DNA of 42,703 nucleotides, taken from positions 1 through 42,703 of the forward strand of contig PVWD01000019.1 of assembly GCA_003003615.1 (NCBI GenBank). Reading direction: 5' to 3'. A model generated the notes under the pieces. It worked only from the letters and a program-made list of their open reading frames with translations. It was not told the origin of the DNA and did no database searches. Shown piece after piece: positions 26,888-35,658 of this stretch; position 1 is the stretch's first letter, and each line of letters opens with the position of its first letter. Source of the stretch: a filamentous cyanobacterium CCP2. GTDB lineage: Bacteria; Cyanobacteriota; Cyanobacteriia; Elainellales; Elainellaceae. The translations under genes and the position numbers were made by a program.

Positions 26888-28333
26888 TCAATCTAATTCG
26901 CTCTCTAATACGGCCGCAATTGCTTTCCTGGAGTTATCCTGAAACTCTCTAACATTGACCCGATTCAGAAACCAAACGGCTGTCACCATGCCGATCGCCT
27001 GTATCGCAAATACTAGCCCATAGGAAAGAACCGCATTGCTGAATAGCTGCCGCCCCAGGGACAAAACAGCACCCCCTGTCACCGTGGCGATCGCCCGTGC
27101 CAAAGCCTGCGACAATCCCCATGCCCCAATAAAGGTTCCAGCCGTTTCAGCCGCCGTTAGATCCAGCATCATGCTGATGGCTCCGGTGGTGGTGACTCCA
27201 GAGGCTAGTCCAAACAGTAAGAGCGCGCCCCGCAGGAGGGATGGGTTTTGGGTAAAGCCGGAGAGAATAATTAGGATAAAACTGAAGGCAACAAACCAAC
27301 AGCCGATCGCCGCAGTGCGCTGTTTGCCCAAGCGAGGCACAACCAAAAATCCCGTTGAACTGAGTCCCAACAAGGTGCCCATTCCCCAAAAGGCATTTAA
27401 CCGCGTGGTTTCAGCGTAACTCATGCCAAACACCTGTCCCCCATAGGGTTCTAGGACGGGTTCCTGCATGAATAGGCTAATGGTCATAACCAACAGGAAC
27501 GTAAAAAATAGTCCGGTTTGCCGACTGGCCGTTAAGACTCTTAAAGCAGTTCCCAGCGTAATTTTGTCTTCCCGGTTGGCTAATGACGATCGGTTTTCAA
27601 AGCGAGAATATTTTTGCTCAATGCCGGCCGTCCCCAGGATTACCAGCAGGATTACCAAGGCAGGCACAATGATGAACAGACGATTAATCGAGGCTTGCAG
27701 ATCGGCAATTGGGGCATCGGCTTCCAGTTGCTGGAGCAGCCCTCCACTCAAGATCGCTCCAATCACAATCCCCACCATTAACATTGACCAAACCACGCCA
27801 ACGAGTTGCGATCGATTATCTTCATCTGATACATCCACCAGCAAGGCAGCAAAAGGGGTAGAACCAGCACTGAGAGCCAACCCGTAAAAGGTAAACAAAA
27901 GGGCCAAAAACCCTGTCCACCCAGCAATTTGCGCTGTCAACGTCCAGCCGCCTGCCGCATCAATTCCGCTCCCCACTTGCCAGGTCACTTGAACTGCAAG
28001 GAAGGAAATCAGTGTAAAAAAGAGGGTTCCTATCCAAACATAGCCACTGCGGTGAAGTCCAAAAAGCGGCTTTGAATCGGACATTTGCCCAAACCAGACC
28101 CGCGCCGGAGCCACAAACTGATGCATTGCAATCACCCCCGCAGCAATGACCGCAGGAATCGCAAGCCCATCGATCAAAACTCGGTTCAACACTCCTAAAG
28201 TCAGGATAGACATGATCCCCAAGCCCATCTGAAAAAGGCCCAGACGAAACATGGTCAGTAGGGTGGTTCTAGGACGAGGCTTTGGAGGAGTGGTTTGCCT
28301 GGAGTTAGGGTCGGAATATTGCTCAGTTGTCAT
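26888..28333 (-). CDS. BCD-family MFS transporter (PucC-like chlorophyll carrier)
   Basis: A 481-residue protein with about twelve hydrophobic segments. It belongs to the bacteriochlorophyll delivery family, shown by the N-terminal LFRLGLFQMGLG-type start (here MFRLGLFQMGLGIMSILTLG), LNRVLIDGLAIPA, FVAPARVWFGQMSD and PLFGLHRSGYVWIG. Purple bacterial members assist light-harvesting complex assembly; cyanobacterial members are thought to handle chlorophyll or its delivery, with limited evidence. It sits in the cytoplasmic or thylakoid membrane. Neighbours give no pathway clue. The ATG at 28333 precedes a Pro/Arg-rich cytoplasmic stretch of about 22 residues. Confidence 0.93.
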   Translation of the reverse strand: MTTEQYSDPNSRQTTPPKPRPRTTLLTMFRLGLFQMGLGIMSILTLGVLNRVLIDGLAIPAVIAAGVIAMHQFVAPARVWFGQMSDSKPLFGLHRSGYVWIGTLFFTLISFLAVQVTWQVGSGIDAAGGWTLTAQIAGWTGFLALLFTFYGLALSAGSTPFAALLVDVSDEDNRSQLVGVVWSMLMVGIVIGAILSGGLLQQLEADAPIADLQASINRLFIIVPALVILLVILGTAGIEQKYSRFENRSSLANREDKITLGTALRVLTASRQTGLFFTFLLVMTISLFMQEPVLEPYGGQVFGMSYAETTRLNAFWGMGTLLGLSSTGFLVVPRLGKQRTAAIGCWFVAFSFILIILSGFTQNPSLLRGALLLFGLASGVTTTGAISMMLDLTAAETAGTFIGAWGLSQALARAIATVTGGAVLSLGRQLFSNAVLSYGLVFAIQAIGMVTAVWFLNRVNVREFQDNSRKAIAAVLESELD

Positions 28334-28540
28334 AGTGGTTTTAGTCTCGATCGCCCAACAGTCAACAGTTCTAGAAATTTGTTATCTAACGCACAAGAAG
28401 TCAGCAGACCAGACAAAAAACTTCATCCAATGGTGGACGAGCCATTGTGAGTGATCCCCTGACTCTTTATATTGTCCTTCTTTATAAAGATAAAACTGTC
28501 TGCACCCCAATGCAGGCCGTTTTACGATTTCCCTACAAAA

Positions 28541-28855
28541 CTAGATGCCATAACGCCACCAACTGAGAACAGTGGTGATGAGGTAAAGGACGATCGCACA
28601 GCCAATGATTGCTGGAATAATCAACACACCTTGGATATTCCAGGTAAGAAATACAAAGTCAATGCCAAACTGATGCCGTAAAAGCTGAAAGCTCCACTCT
28701 CCCAGCAATACACCAGCCATCCCAATTAAAATCAACCCCGCAAACTTGCCTGGAATACTTCTAGGAACAAGAACGCCGGCTGCCCCAGCACAAACCACTG
28801 CAATCACAAGTTTAATTAATACATTTGCGAAATTAGAAATATCCATATTTCCCAT
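28541..28855 (-). CDS. Small membrane protein, GlsB/YeaQ-like (transglycosylase-associated)
   Basis: About 104 residues with three hydrophobic segments. The pattern VIAVVCAGAAGVLVPR, then FAGLILIGMAGVLLGEW, then a C-terminal helix VLIIPAIIGCAIVLYLI, resembles the YeaQ/YmgE/GlsB family of very small inner-membrane stress proteins. Function is not known; the family name derives from gene context only. Starts at 28855 (ATG) and 28846 (ATG) are both possible, and neither has a clear Shine-Dalgarno. The gene is monocistronic by spacing. Confidence 0.75.
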   Translation of the reverse strand: MGNMDISNFANVLIKLVIAVVCAGAAGVLVPRSIPGKFAGLILIGMAGVLLGEWSFQLLRHQFGIDFVFLTWNIQGVLIIPAIIGCAIVLYLITTVLSWWRYGI

Positions 28856-29072
28856 CACTTAAAGAAGGGTAAAGCGAGTCGTAAAGAGAGATAAAGCGAG
28901 TTGAAATAAAGTAGAAGCGGCTTTGAGGATGTGGTCTTAACCTTTTCGTCCGTTGCCACGCTCAGCAACCCTCAGCCCACCCTGAATGCACAAAATTGAA
29001 ATTCTGCTATTAGTTTACCCGCAGAATTCCAGTCTTAAACGCAACCGCGTCATGATCTTACGACTTGTAGCT

Positions 29073-29873
29073 TTACTGCCCTAATTCTTTAGAGCGACGG
29101 TAAGCAGTACGCACTGCTTCGATGAGAGCCGACCGAAAGCCAGATTTTTCCAGGTGGGCAATGCCTGCGATCGTTGTGCCACCGGGACTCGTTACCCGGT
29201 CTTTGAGTTCAGCCGGATGTAAATGGGTGGTTTGCAATAGTTCAGCCGTTCCACGTACGGTTTGTAATGCCAATTTTGTGGCGATCGGTCTGGGCAAGCC
29301 AGCAACAACCCCGCCATCAATGAGAGCTTCAACCATCACAGCAACAAAGCCTGGCCCTGATCCTGATAGCCCTGTAACGGCATCCATCAACGATTCAGGA
29401 ACCTCTACAACCTCACCCACTGCCTCAAAGATTTGTTGGGCAATCTGGACATGTTCAGGTTGAGCGTGCTGTCCGGAGGTAATGGCTGTCATACCAGCCC
29501 CGATCGTTGCTGGAGTATTGGGCATTGCTCGAATCACAGGTTGTTCGGGAAAGGCAGTTTCTAACCGTTGCAGCGGCACGCCTGCCAAGATGGAGATTAC
29601 CACTTGCTCAAGGTTGCGCTGATGAAGGGCAGATGCCACCGCATCAAAAACTTGTGGCTTGATGGCAAGCAACAAAACAGACGCTTCTGAGGCAACCGTT
29701 TGATTATCAGCCGTTACCCCTACGCCATATTGTTGCGCGAGTAAATTCCGTCGTTGAGCCGTCGGATCACTCACAATAACTTCGTCTGGTAAATATACCT
29801 GCTGAGCAATAAGGCGGGATAGTAGGGCTTCCCCCATTACCCCGCCACCAATCACACCAAGTCGTACAGACAA
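29073..29873 (-). CDS. proC: Pyrroline-5-carboxylate reductase
   Basis: This enzyme makes the last step of proline synthesis, reducing pyrroline-5-carboxylate with NAD(P)H. The 266 residues are the full family length. The nucleotide fold begins GVIGGGVMGEALLSRL (7-22). The PROSITE-type C-terminal signature is visible in TVRGTAELL and DRVTSPGGTTIAGIAHLE (about 226-243). Residues AMPNTPATIGAG and GLSGSGPGFVAVMVEAL are also typical. It follows sepF on the same strand by 181 bp. The pipY-sepF-proC order is a frequent neighbourhood in cyanobacteria and other bacteria. Confidence 0.97.
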   Translation of the reverse strand: MSVRLGVIGGGVMGEALLSRLIAQQVYLPDEVIVSDPTAQRRNLLAQQYGVGVTADNQTVASEASVLLLAIKPQVFDAVASALHQRNLEQVVISILAGVPLQRLETAFPEQPVIRAMPNTPATIGAGMTAITSGQHAQPEHVQIAQQIFEAVGEVVEVPESLMDAVTGLSGSGPGFVAVMVEALIDGGVVAGLPRPIATKLALQTVRGTAELLQTTHLHPAELKDRVTSPGGTTIAGIAHLEKSGFRSALIEAVRTAYRRSKELGQ

Positions 29874-30054
29874 CTGATCGTCTTCCTCTAAAAATTAGCT
29901 AACACACCATTGTGACAGAAGCGTAAACCTTTGACAGCAATCCTCTTTTCAACTTCAGCCTGAATTAGCCTGATGCAAACCGAAACTGGTTGCCAAGGAC
30001 TACTTAAACCCGAATTGCATCAGAGGATCGCTGTCCAACATGACTAAATTCAGT

Positions 30055-30651
30055 TCATGCCATTCTGACTTGTTCGGAAGTCCAAGCCGGAGCGGGGGTG
30101 GAACGAGGTGTGCGGACAGAGGGTTGCTGCATGATCGGCTCTGTTGCACCTTGCTGAGTGCTGACCTGAACGCAGTTTGGAGTGAACAAGAAAATGCTTT
30201 CACCAATCCGCTCTTGGTGTCCGTCGATCGCGTAGGTTCCACCCGCCACAAAGTCTACTGCTCTTTGGGCTTGATCAGGATCCATAATCGTCAGATTTAG
30301 CACCACCGACTTACGCTCCCGCAGTGCCCGAATCGCTTGAGGCATCTCCTCAAACGTGCGAGGCTCCATCACAACAACTTCAGACATTCCATTCACCGCA
30401 CCAGGCATTCCAATCACATTATTCACAGCTCCAACTCCAGACGAGGATGACAACGATTCAGTAGATAGGGTAGGGCGATCGCGTAGCCGACGACGACGAG
30501 GCTCTTCCTCCGTAACGACCGGAGGTTGAGGATGCTCTTCCTGATACAGGTTTTGATAGTCTTCTCCATCTACTTCGGCGTATTCATATTCATAATCCAT
30601 TGGATCATTCAGTCCAACAAAATCCTTTAGCTTGGAAAAGATAGTATTCAC
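30055..30651 (-). CDS. sepF: Cell division protein SepF
   Basis: A 198-residue protein that binds and aligns FtsZ filaments at the division ring (also called Cdv2 in Synechococcus). The N-terminal membrane-binding helix [14 protein letters not shown] is present. A variable acidic and Arg-rich linker (about 18-85) follows. The SepF core (about 90-165) has [49 protein letters not shown] and [10 protein letters not shown]. The C-terminal 30 residues are low complexity. It lies between pipY and proC, though 947 bp of non-coding DNA separates it from pipY, so it probably has its own promoter. Confidence 0.96.
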   Translation of the reverse strand: MNTIFSKLKDFVGLNDPMDYEYEYAEVDGEDYQNLYQEEHPQPPVVTEEEPRRRRLRDRPTLSTESLSSSSGVGAVNNVIGMPGAVNGMSEVVVMEPRTFEEMPQAIRALRERKSVVLNLTIMDPDQAQRAVDFVAGGTYAIDGHQERIGESIFLFTPNCVQVSTQQGATEPIMQQPSVRTPRSTPAPAWTSEQVRMA

Positions 30652-31182
30652 AGTTCACGCTCCGTCACAACTAGGGTTAACTTGAAACACCTAAGGCCAG
30701 CCTAGTAAAAACACTCTTTGACCAGCACACCAACATAGAGAAGAAAATTGTAAAGCGTTCTGGAAGAATAAACCTTAAATTTTCAAAACTTCCAAAACAA
30801 ACACCGCAAAAAATCTAGCCATTGGCTTGAATCCAGATATACGCTTCATTTCAGCACCCCATTCAGCCCTGGCTCATTCGATTTGAGTGAACAGTATACA
30901 TCAATTCCCTATAGCAAACCGTTCAACTAAAATTTAATCAAACGATCGCAAACTGTCACTTTTTTACTTACTAACAACAGTGACTAATCATTTAGAAATG
31001 TTACCAAAACCCACTGTTGTAACGTATTAAGTTGTGCGCTGATAGAGCCAATGGCCCCAAATCGCTTCGATACTTTGAGTGCTGAATGTAAGTGAGTCAG
31101 CATTGTTCAATATAGGATATTCAGCTTCGGGATTAAAGAATAAAACCTGAATAAAACCTTAAAATGCGACAAAAATAACCCA

Positions 31183-31198
31183 ATTTGCAATTGCAAAT
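31183..31198. promoter_or_regulatory. Perfect 16-bp palindrome ATTTGCAATTGCAAAT
   Basis: A spacer-free perfect palindrome in the pipY-sepF gap. Its AT-rich flanks and full symmetry fit a dimeric DNA-binding protein. There is no gene start immediately beside it, which weakens a promoter role. Confidence 0.4.
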
Positions 31199-31400
31199 GG
31201 TGCACATCAACCAAAGTAACGATTGCATGAATGGCTTGCCAGGAGCAACATAAAGCTCCTTATTCGAGTTCCTTCTCTTTCATAGTCTACGCTATATGTA
31301 GTGTTTAGGTGCCTTGTGGTTGGCGCATGTAGAGTATAGCTTGGAAAACAAAAAATGCAACAACGTTAAGAAAAAATGTATTTTGTTTAATACAACAGCA

Positions 31401-31469
31401 ATGGATTATAAACCAGTAGGCGGCAAAGTTCTAGCTATTGCTGAAGAAAATCTTAAATACGATGGGTAA
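31401..31469 (+). other. Possible 22-residue peptide or gene remnant
   Basis: ATG 31401 to TAA 31469 reads MDYKPVGGKVLAIAEENL and ends KYDG. The composition looks protein-like (balanced charge, amphipathic helix), but there is no strong Shine-Dalgarno and no similarity that I recognise. It could be the stub of a decayed gene in this long gap. Confidence 0.25.
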
Positions 31470-31598
31470 ACAGATTGGTAAGCTGCTTAACGTTTACTTA
31501 TCCTTTTGCAACACTGCGATGTCATTTATCGGTTTCGTTAGGGTGGTCATTCCGTTAGAGCAGCAGCCATAAGCAGCAGTTTTAGCCAAGAGAGAGCT

Positions 31599-32282
31599 TC
31601 ATCGGCGTTCACCAAAGAGTGTGCGCCCTAGCCGGATCATGGTGGCACCTGCTTCGATCGCCAAAGGATAGTCCTCAGACATGCCCATTGAAAGCTCCTC
31701 CATTTGAAGATTTGACCAGTTCTGCTGTTTGATTTGCGTTGCCAGTTCGCGAGTTTGGGTAAAGACGGCTTGTGTTTCATCTGTCCGCAGCCCATAGGGA
31801 GGGATGGTCATTAAACCTGAGATCCCAAGATGGCTGCATTGGTCTAACTGGGGCAGGTCGTTTAGTAGCTCAGCAACTGTCCATCCATATTTGTTGGGAT
31901 CGGGCAAAATTTTTACTTGCAAGCAGGTTTTCAAGTTTATTGACTGGTTAGCCGCAAGCTGCTCTAATCGCTGTGCTAGTTTTAAGCTATCAACCGAATG
32001 AATCCACTGGAAAAGCTCGATCGCCTTTGCGGCCTTGTTGCTTTGCAAATGACCGATCAAGTGCCAAGTGATATCCGACAAGTCTTGAAGCTGTAACTGT
32101 TTCGCTTCGGCTTCTTGAATTCAGCTTTCACCAAAATCACGAATACCAAATTCATAAGCAACGCGCATCAACTCGACTGGAACCTGCTTTGTCACAGCGA
32201 TCAATCGAACTGAGTTAGGAAGCGTTTGGTAAACCTGCTCAAGGCGTTTGGCGATCGTTTCAGCAGAAAGGAAACTAGTCAT
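31599..32282 (-). pseudogene. pipY: PipY (YggS-family PLP-homeostasis protein), interrupted by an in-frame TGA
   Basis: Reading from ATG 32282, the family sequence runs without frameshift: VRLIAVTKQVPVELM with the PLP lysine Lys32, then EFGIRDFGES. Codon 54 (32121-32123) is TGA, and IQEAEAKQLQLQ follows directly. Relatives have FGEN/S-R-IQEA here, so one C-to-T change (CGA Arg to TGA) explains it. The rest is complete: WHLIGHLQSNK, KVNILP-like KILPDPNK, SMGMSEDYPLAIEAG and IRLGRTLFGERR. The only later start is a TTG at 32081, which would lack the PLP lysine. The ATG overlaps the pipX stop by four bases. A recent nonsense mutation or a base-call error is most likely. Confidence 0.88.
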
Positions 32283-32548
32283 TGAAACGTGCGTTTGTGG
32301 GTCGCTTGAAGTTCGTTATACTGCTGCTGCTGCCCTGAGCGGCGAAGCTCTCTCATGCGGCTCTCCACCATAATTCGGGCATCTCCTCGGCTGACGGGTT
32401 CAAACTGAATCCCTTTTGGCCCAGTGGTGACAATAAAAAACAGCCGTTGAGCATAGAGCGTCGCAAACAGTTCTCGGTTCTCTTCAACTAAACAGATTCT
32501 GAATAGCAGCCCAAATGTCGGATGATTTAAATAAGTTTCCGTATTCAT
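32279..32548 (-). CDS. pipX: PipX, PII-interacting co-activator of NtcA
   Basis: An 89-residue cyanobacteria-specific regulator. It binds 2-oxoglutarate-loaded NtcA to boost nitrogen genes and is sequestered by PII when nitrogen is ample. The Tudor-like domain is plain: ENYLNHPTFGLLYRICLVEENREL in relatives matches NHPTFGLLFRICLVEENREL here (positions about 7-26), then FATLYAQRLFFIV and GIQFEPVSRGDARIMVESRM. C-terminal helices RELRRSGQQQQYNELQATH follow. ATG 32548 is chosen because MNTETYLNHP fits the family start; an upstream extension has no similarity. It overlaps pipY by ATGA, the usual cyanobacterial pair. Confidence 0.96.
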   Translation of the reverse strand: MNTETYLNHPTFGLLFRICLVEENRELFATLYAQRLFFIVTTGPKGIQFEPVSRGDARIMVESRMRELRRSGQQQQYNELQATHKRTFQ

Positions 32549-32824
32549 TTGAACTTTGGCTGCCTTAGGAACAAGCGGGTCTATCATCAAGGAAAACAGC
32601 ACGAATACTAGGATAAAGTAAAAGCAAAAACAGCAGGCAATTGATCGATTAAAAGTGAGATATCAATTGCTTCAAAGATGAGATATCAAGTCCACTAGAA
32701 AAACGCCTAGTTGAACTGAGTGAAAGATCGATCGCTAACACTTCTAGTTTAAAAGAACGAGGCAACTTGCAAAAACAGTCGATCGTGACACTAATTTAGT
32801 TTTCGGCAATCTGTGCGAGAAAAG

Positions 32825-32935
32825 GTATAGCAGTACGAAGGCACGTTAGGACAGTTTTATATTTTTAAACCTATCTGTTTCGGGTTTTCGTCACCTGAAA
32901 TTGTCCTAACTTTTCCATCCGTTGCCATATTACTG
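32825..32935 (+). repeat. Interspersed repeat, copy 2 of 3
   Basis: The most diverged of the three copies. It keeps TATAGCAGTACGAAGG, TTAGGACAG, CTATCTGTTTCGGGTTTT, TTGTCCTAAC and CCGTTGCCATAT in order. Its middle is AT-rich (TTATATTTTTAAAC). It lies upstream of pipX, 87 bp before copy 3 and in the same orientation. Confidence 0.7.
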
Positions 32936-33021
32936 AAAAAGTATCACAGCATCACAAAAATTCTAACGTTTTTTACCGCTCATTTCTCCATCAAAGTGAT
33001 TAATCGCTTACTTCTGCTCAT

Positions 33022-33130
33022 ATATAGCAGCACGAAAGATGATTAGGACAGTTGTGTGCGCCAAATCTATCCGTTTCGGGTTTCAACACCCTGAGATTGT
33101 CCTCACCTACTCATCTGTTGCCATAGCAGC
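33022..33130 (+). repeat. Interspersed repeat, copy 3 of 3
   Basis: Close to copy 1: ATATAGCAGCACGAAAGATG, TTAGGACAG, CAAATCTATCCGTTTCGGG, TTTCAACACCCTGAGATTG, then TCCTCACC and GTTGCCATAGC. The inner right arm (TGTCCTCA) has decayed by one base. It lies between pipX and the end of the ecfT gene. Translated, copies 1 and 3 give similar peptide starts only because the DNA is shared. Confidence 0.7.
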
Positions 33131-33201
33131 AATTAACCAGGATGGGATCAACGCTCAACCAGAAAATCAACCTGATCCCCAACGAAAAAGGACCGATGAA
33201 C

Positions 33202-34170
33202 TTATCTTCCTAAGAGGAACCGCGCACTCCAAAACACTCCAATTCCTGCGAGTGCAACCCAATCTCGAAAGCGAAGCCGAAACTGATGCCATTTCACTTG
33301 ATGTTGATCGGGGCTAGTAAATCCCCGAACTTGCATGGCGTTAGCGATTTGTTCAGCCCGCACTAATAGGTTGTCAATGAGCCGTTCAGCAATCATCAGC
33401 CAGACTTGAGCGGAGCCACGAAATCCTAGCTTTCTCCAGTTGATGGCTCTGGTTCGCACTGAACGAACTAGGTTTTGCACTTCTTCCAAAACAAGAGGAA
33501 TAAACCGCAGGGATAGAGTAAGGGTCAGCACTGTTTCTGTCACTGGTAAATTAAAGCGACGCAATGGAGTCATGAGATTATCAAGTCCTGCGGTAATCTC
33601 TTCTGGGGCTGTTGTCATTAGATATAAATTGGAACTGTAAATCAGCGTGAAAATTAACGTTCCAATCCGAATGGCTAACTCTAGCGATCGACGGGTAATG
33701 CGAATAATGCCTTGTTCAAACAGGACATATTGATAGCCAGTTGGCTGGGGTAACTTTTCCAGAGACGGTGAAGCTTCAGAGGCGGCTATTTCATCGGGTG
33801 CGTCTTGGTTGGTCGCTTCGTTTTCTAATGCAGATGGAGGAGCATTTAAAGCAAACTCATGGGCGGGAAGACGCGGTTGCCTCGGCACATTCAGCCCATC
33901 AGGGGCAAGCATTGTAATGACAAACAGCAGCAGGCTAAACAGCAGAATTAACCCCATTTGCCGCCGCCATGCTCGGAAGGGCAAGAAAGAGGAGAGCGTT
34001 AGCAAAATTAGCCATCCAACGATCGACAGTCGCCATTCAGGGCTAGCGGAAATTGTAGTGAGCATAAAGCTCATCAGCCAGCCTAACTTCACTCTGGGGT
34101 CAAGCTTGTGGAGCCAGCTTACGGGTTGTTCGAGGTAAAGTCCAATCGGAAGTGATCGCAGTAAATCCAT
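33202..34170 (-). CDS. Energy-coupling factor transporter transmembrane protein EcfT (CbiQ family)
   Basis: A 322-residue membrane scaffold that couples ECF ATPases to a vitamin or metal-binding S component. Features are the N-terminal SWLHKLDPRVKLGWLMSFML, five or six hydrophobic segments and the cytoplasmic coupling helix ending RAEQIANAMQVRGF with the conserved Arg. It is longer than typical (about 265) because of an acidic, Pro-rich insert at about 95-145 between the third helix and the coupling domain. No ATPase or S-component gene lies in the window. It begins 17 bp after der on the same strand, a pairing I recall from other cyanobacteria. The substrate is unknown. Confidence 0.92.
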   Translation of the reverse strand: MDLLRSLPIGLYLEQPVSWLHKLDPRVKLGWLMSFMLTTISASPEWRLSIVGWLILLTLSSFLPFRAWRRQMGLILLFSLLLFVITMLAPDGLNVPRQPRLPAHEFALNAPPSALENEATNQDAPDEIAASEASPSLEKLPQPTGYQYVLFEQGIIRITRRSLELAIRIGTLIFTLIYSSNLYLMTTAPEEITAGLDNLMTPLRRFNLPVTETVLTLTLSLRFIPLVLEEVQNLVRSVRTRAINWRKLGFRGSAQVWLMIAERLIDNLLVRAEQIANAMQVRGFTSPDQHQVKWHQFRLRFRDWVALAGIGVFWSARFLLGR

Positions 34171-34187
34171 GCCAGCTGCTTAGTCCG

Positions 34188-35549
34188 TTAAATCTTGGTT
34201 GCCCGATTGGGGTTGTTTCGCTCAACTTCACGGAGCTTTTTGCCCCGCCAGAAAATGCGGATGGGGGTTCCGGTGAAGCCAAGCTGCTGGCGAAACTGTC
34301 GTTCAATATAGCGACGGTAGTTATCGTTGAACAGTTTGGGGTCGTTCACAAATAGGGCGATCGTGGGGGGTTGGCTAGCCACCTGAGTTCCATAGTAAAT
34401 TTTGCCCTGCCGTCCCTGTCGTGTGGTGGGCGGTGTATGCCAATTTAGGGCTTCTTCTAAAACTTCATTGAGGACAGCGGTGCTGACTCGGCGTTTGTGC
34501 TGTTCAGCAGCAGTGTTTACCAACTCCAAAATTTTATCGATCCGTTGCCCGGTCATAGCACTGACATAGATGGTTGGGGCCCATTCTGTAAAATGCAGCC
34601 GATCTTTTAGATGTCGTTCATATTCATAGATGGTGTGGGAATCTTTTTCGATCGCATCCCATTTATTCACCACCACCACGCAAGCTCGTCCATCTTCAAT
34701 GATGCGACCTGCCAGCTTTTGGTCTTGCTCCGTGATCCCATCCAGGGCATCGACCACCAGCAGCACTACATCTGCCCGTCGAATTGCTTTAAACGCCCGG
34801 TTAATGCCAAAAAATTCAGGGCCATATTCCACGTTTTTCTTTTTGCGAATGCCTGCCGTATCAACTAAGCGATAGCGATGCCCCCCCTGCTCCACGACCA
34901 TATCGATCGCATCACGAGTCGTTCCTGAAATCGGGCTAACAATCGATCGTTGCTCTCCCACAAACGCATTCAGCAGGCTAGATTTTCCTACATTCGGTCT
35001 TCCCACGATCGCCACTCGAATTTCGTCTGGTTCTTCTAGCTCTTCTGTTGGCGGGAGGTGGGCTAACAGGGCATCCAGCAGTTCACCTGTTCCATTTCCA
35101 TGAATTCCAGACACTGCAAACGGTTCGCCGATGCCCAAACGCCAAAACTCCGAAGCTTGAACCAAGCCCTGATCTGGCGATTCACACTTGTTGACCGCCA
35201 ATAAGACGGGTACAGTTTGCTGCCTTAGCCAAGCGGCGATCGTTTCGTCAGCTCCTGTCACGCCTGCCTGACCGTCCACGACCAAAATTGCGGCACTTGC
35301 TTCTGCCAGAGCCATTAAAGCTTGCTCTCGGATCAGGGGCAGAAACTCTGTATCATCGTCAAAGACGAGTCCTCCGGTATCCACCACCAAAAAATCGCGG
35401 TCTTGCCAGTATGCCTGCCGATAGGTACGATCGCGGGTTACGCCCGGTTCATCGTGGACGATCGCATCTTTTCCACCCGCCAAACGATTGACCAAGGTAG
35501 ATTTACCGACATTAGGGCGACCAATTATGGCAACAACAGGTAAAGGCAT
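34188..35549 (-). CDS. der: Ribosome biogenesis GTPase Der (EngA)
   Basis: A 453-residue essential GTPase for 50S subunit maturation. Two consecutive G domains are visible: the first with [14 protein letters not shown] (about 10-23), [12 protein letters not shown] and NKCE; the second with [14 protein letters not shown] (about 182-195), [14 protein letters not shown] and NKWD. A C-terminal KH-like domain (about 360-440) ends [14 protein letters not shown]. The start ATG at 35549 is at the usual distance from the first P-loop. It leads a two-gene unit with ecfT. The J-protein gene is 109 bp upstream on the same strand. Confidence 0.98.
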   Translation of the reverse strand: MPLPVVAIIGRPNVGKSTLVNRLAGGKDAIVHDEPGVTRDRTYRQAYWQDRDFLVVDTGGLVFDDDTEFLPLIREQALMALAEASAAILVVDGQAGVTGADETIAAWLRQQTVPVLLAVNKCESPDQGLVQASEFWRLGIGEPFAVSGIHGNGTGELLDALLAHLPPTEELEEPDEIRVAIVGRPNVGKSSLLNAFVGEQRSIVSPISGTTRDAIDMVVEQGGHRYRLVDTAGIRKKKNVEYGPEFFGINRAFKAIRRADVVLLVVDALDGITEQDQKLAGRIIEDGRACVVVVNKWDAIEKDSHTIYEYERHLKDRLHFTEWAPTIYVSAMTGQRIDKILELVNTAAEQHKRRVSTAVLNEVLEEALNWHTPPTTRQGRQGKIYYGTQVASQPPTIALFVNDPKLFNDNYRRYIERQFRQQLGFTGTPIRIFWRGKKLREVERNNPNRATKI

Positions 35550-35658
35550 AGCAAGAAAATCAGAAGTAAAGGGGGGAGCGGAACCATAATTGGATCTAGC
35601 CCTTCCCTATTCTTGCTTAAAAAGGTTGGACTGGGGGCTGTAGGAAATGAATCGATGC

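Larger units (their letters stand above)
30652..31598. other. 947-bp AT-rich intergenic region between pipY and sepF
   Basis: This is the longest non-coding stretch in the window. It contains a 16-bp perfect palindrome at 31183, a hairpin AGGAGC/GCTCCT (31241-31260, no T-run) and a 22-codon plus-strand frame at 31401. The sepF promoter should lie near 30670-30900. I see no tRNA or known non-coding RNA. It may hold an undescribed small RNA or a lost gene. Confidence 0.45.

Noticed and set aside
32121-32123. Selenocysteine or programmed readthrough at the pipY TGA
   Set aside because: No selenocysteine insertion structure is apparent, the residue in the family is Arg, and a single CGA to TGA change is simpler.
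32549-33201. Cobalamin riboswitch or cobalt-type control for the EcfT gene
   Set aside because: The gene is downstream of der with a 17-bp gap, so it has no separate leader; the region here holds only repeats and the pipX upstream region.
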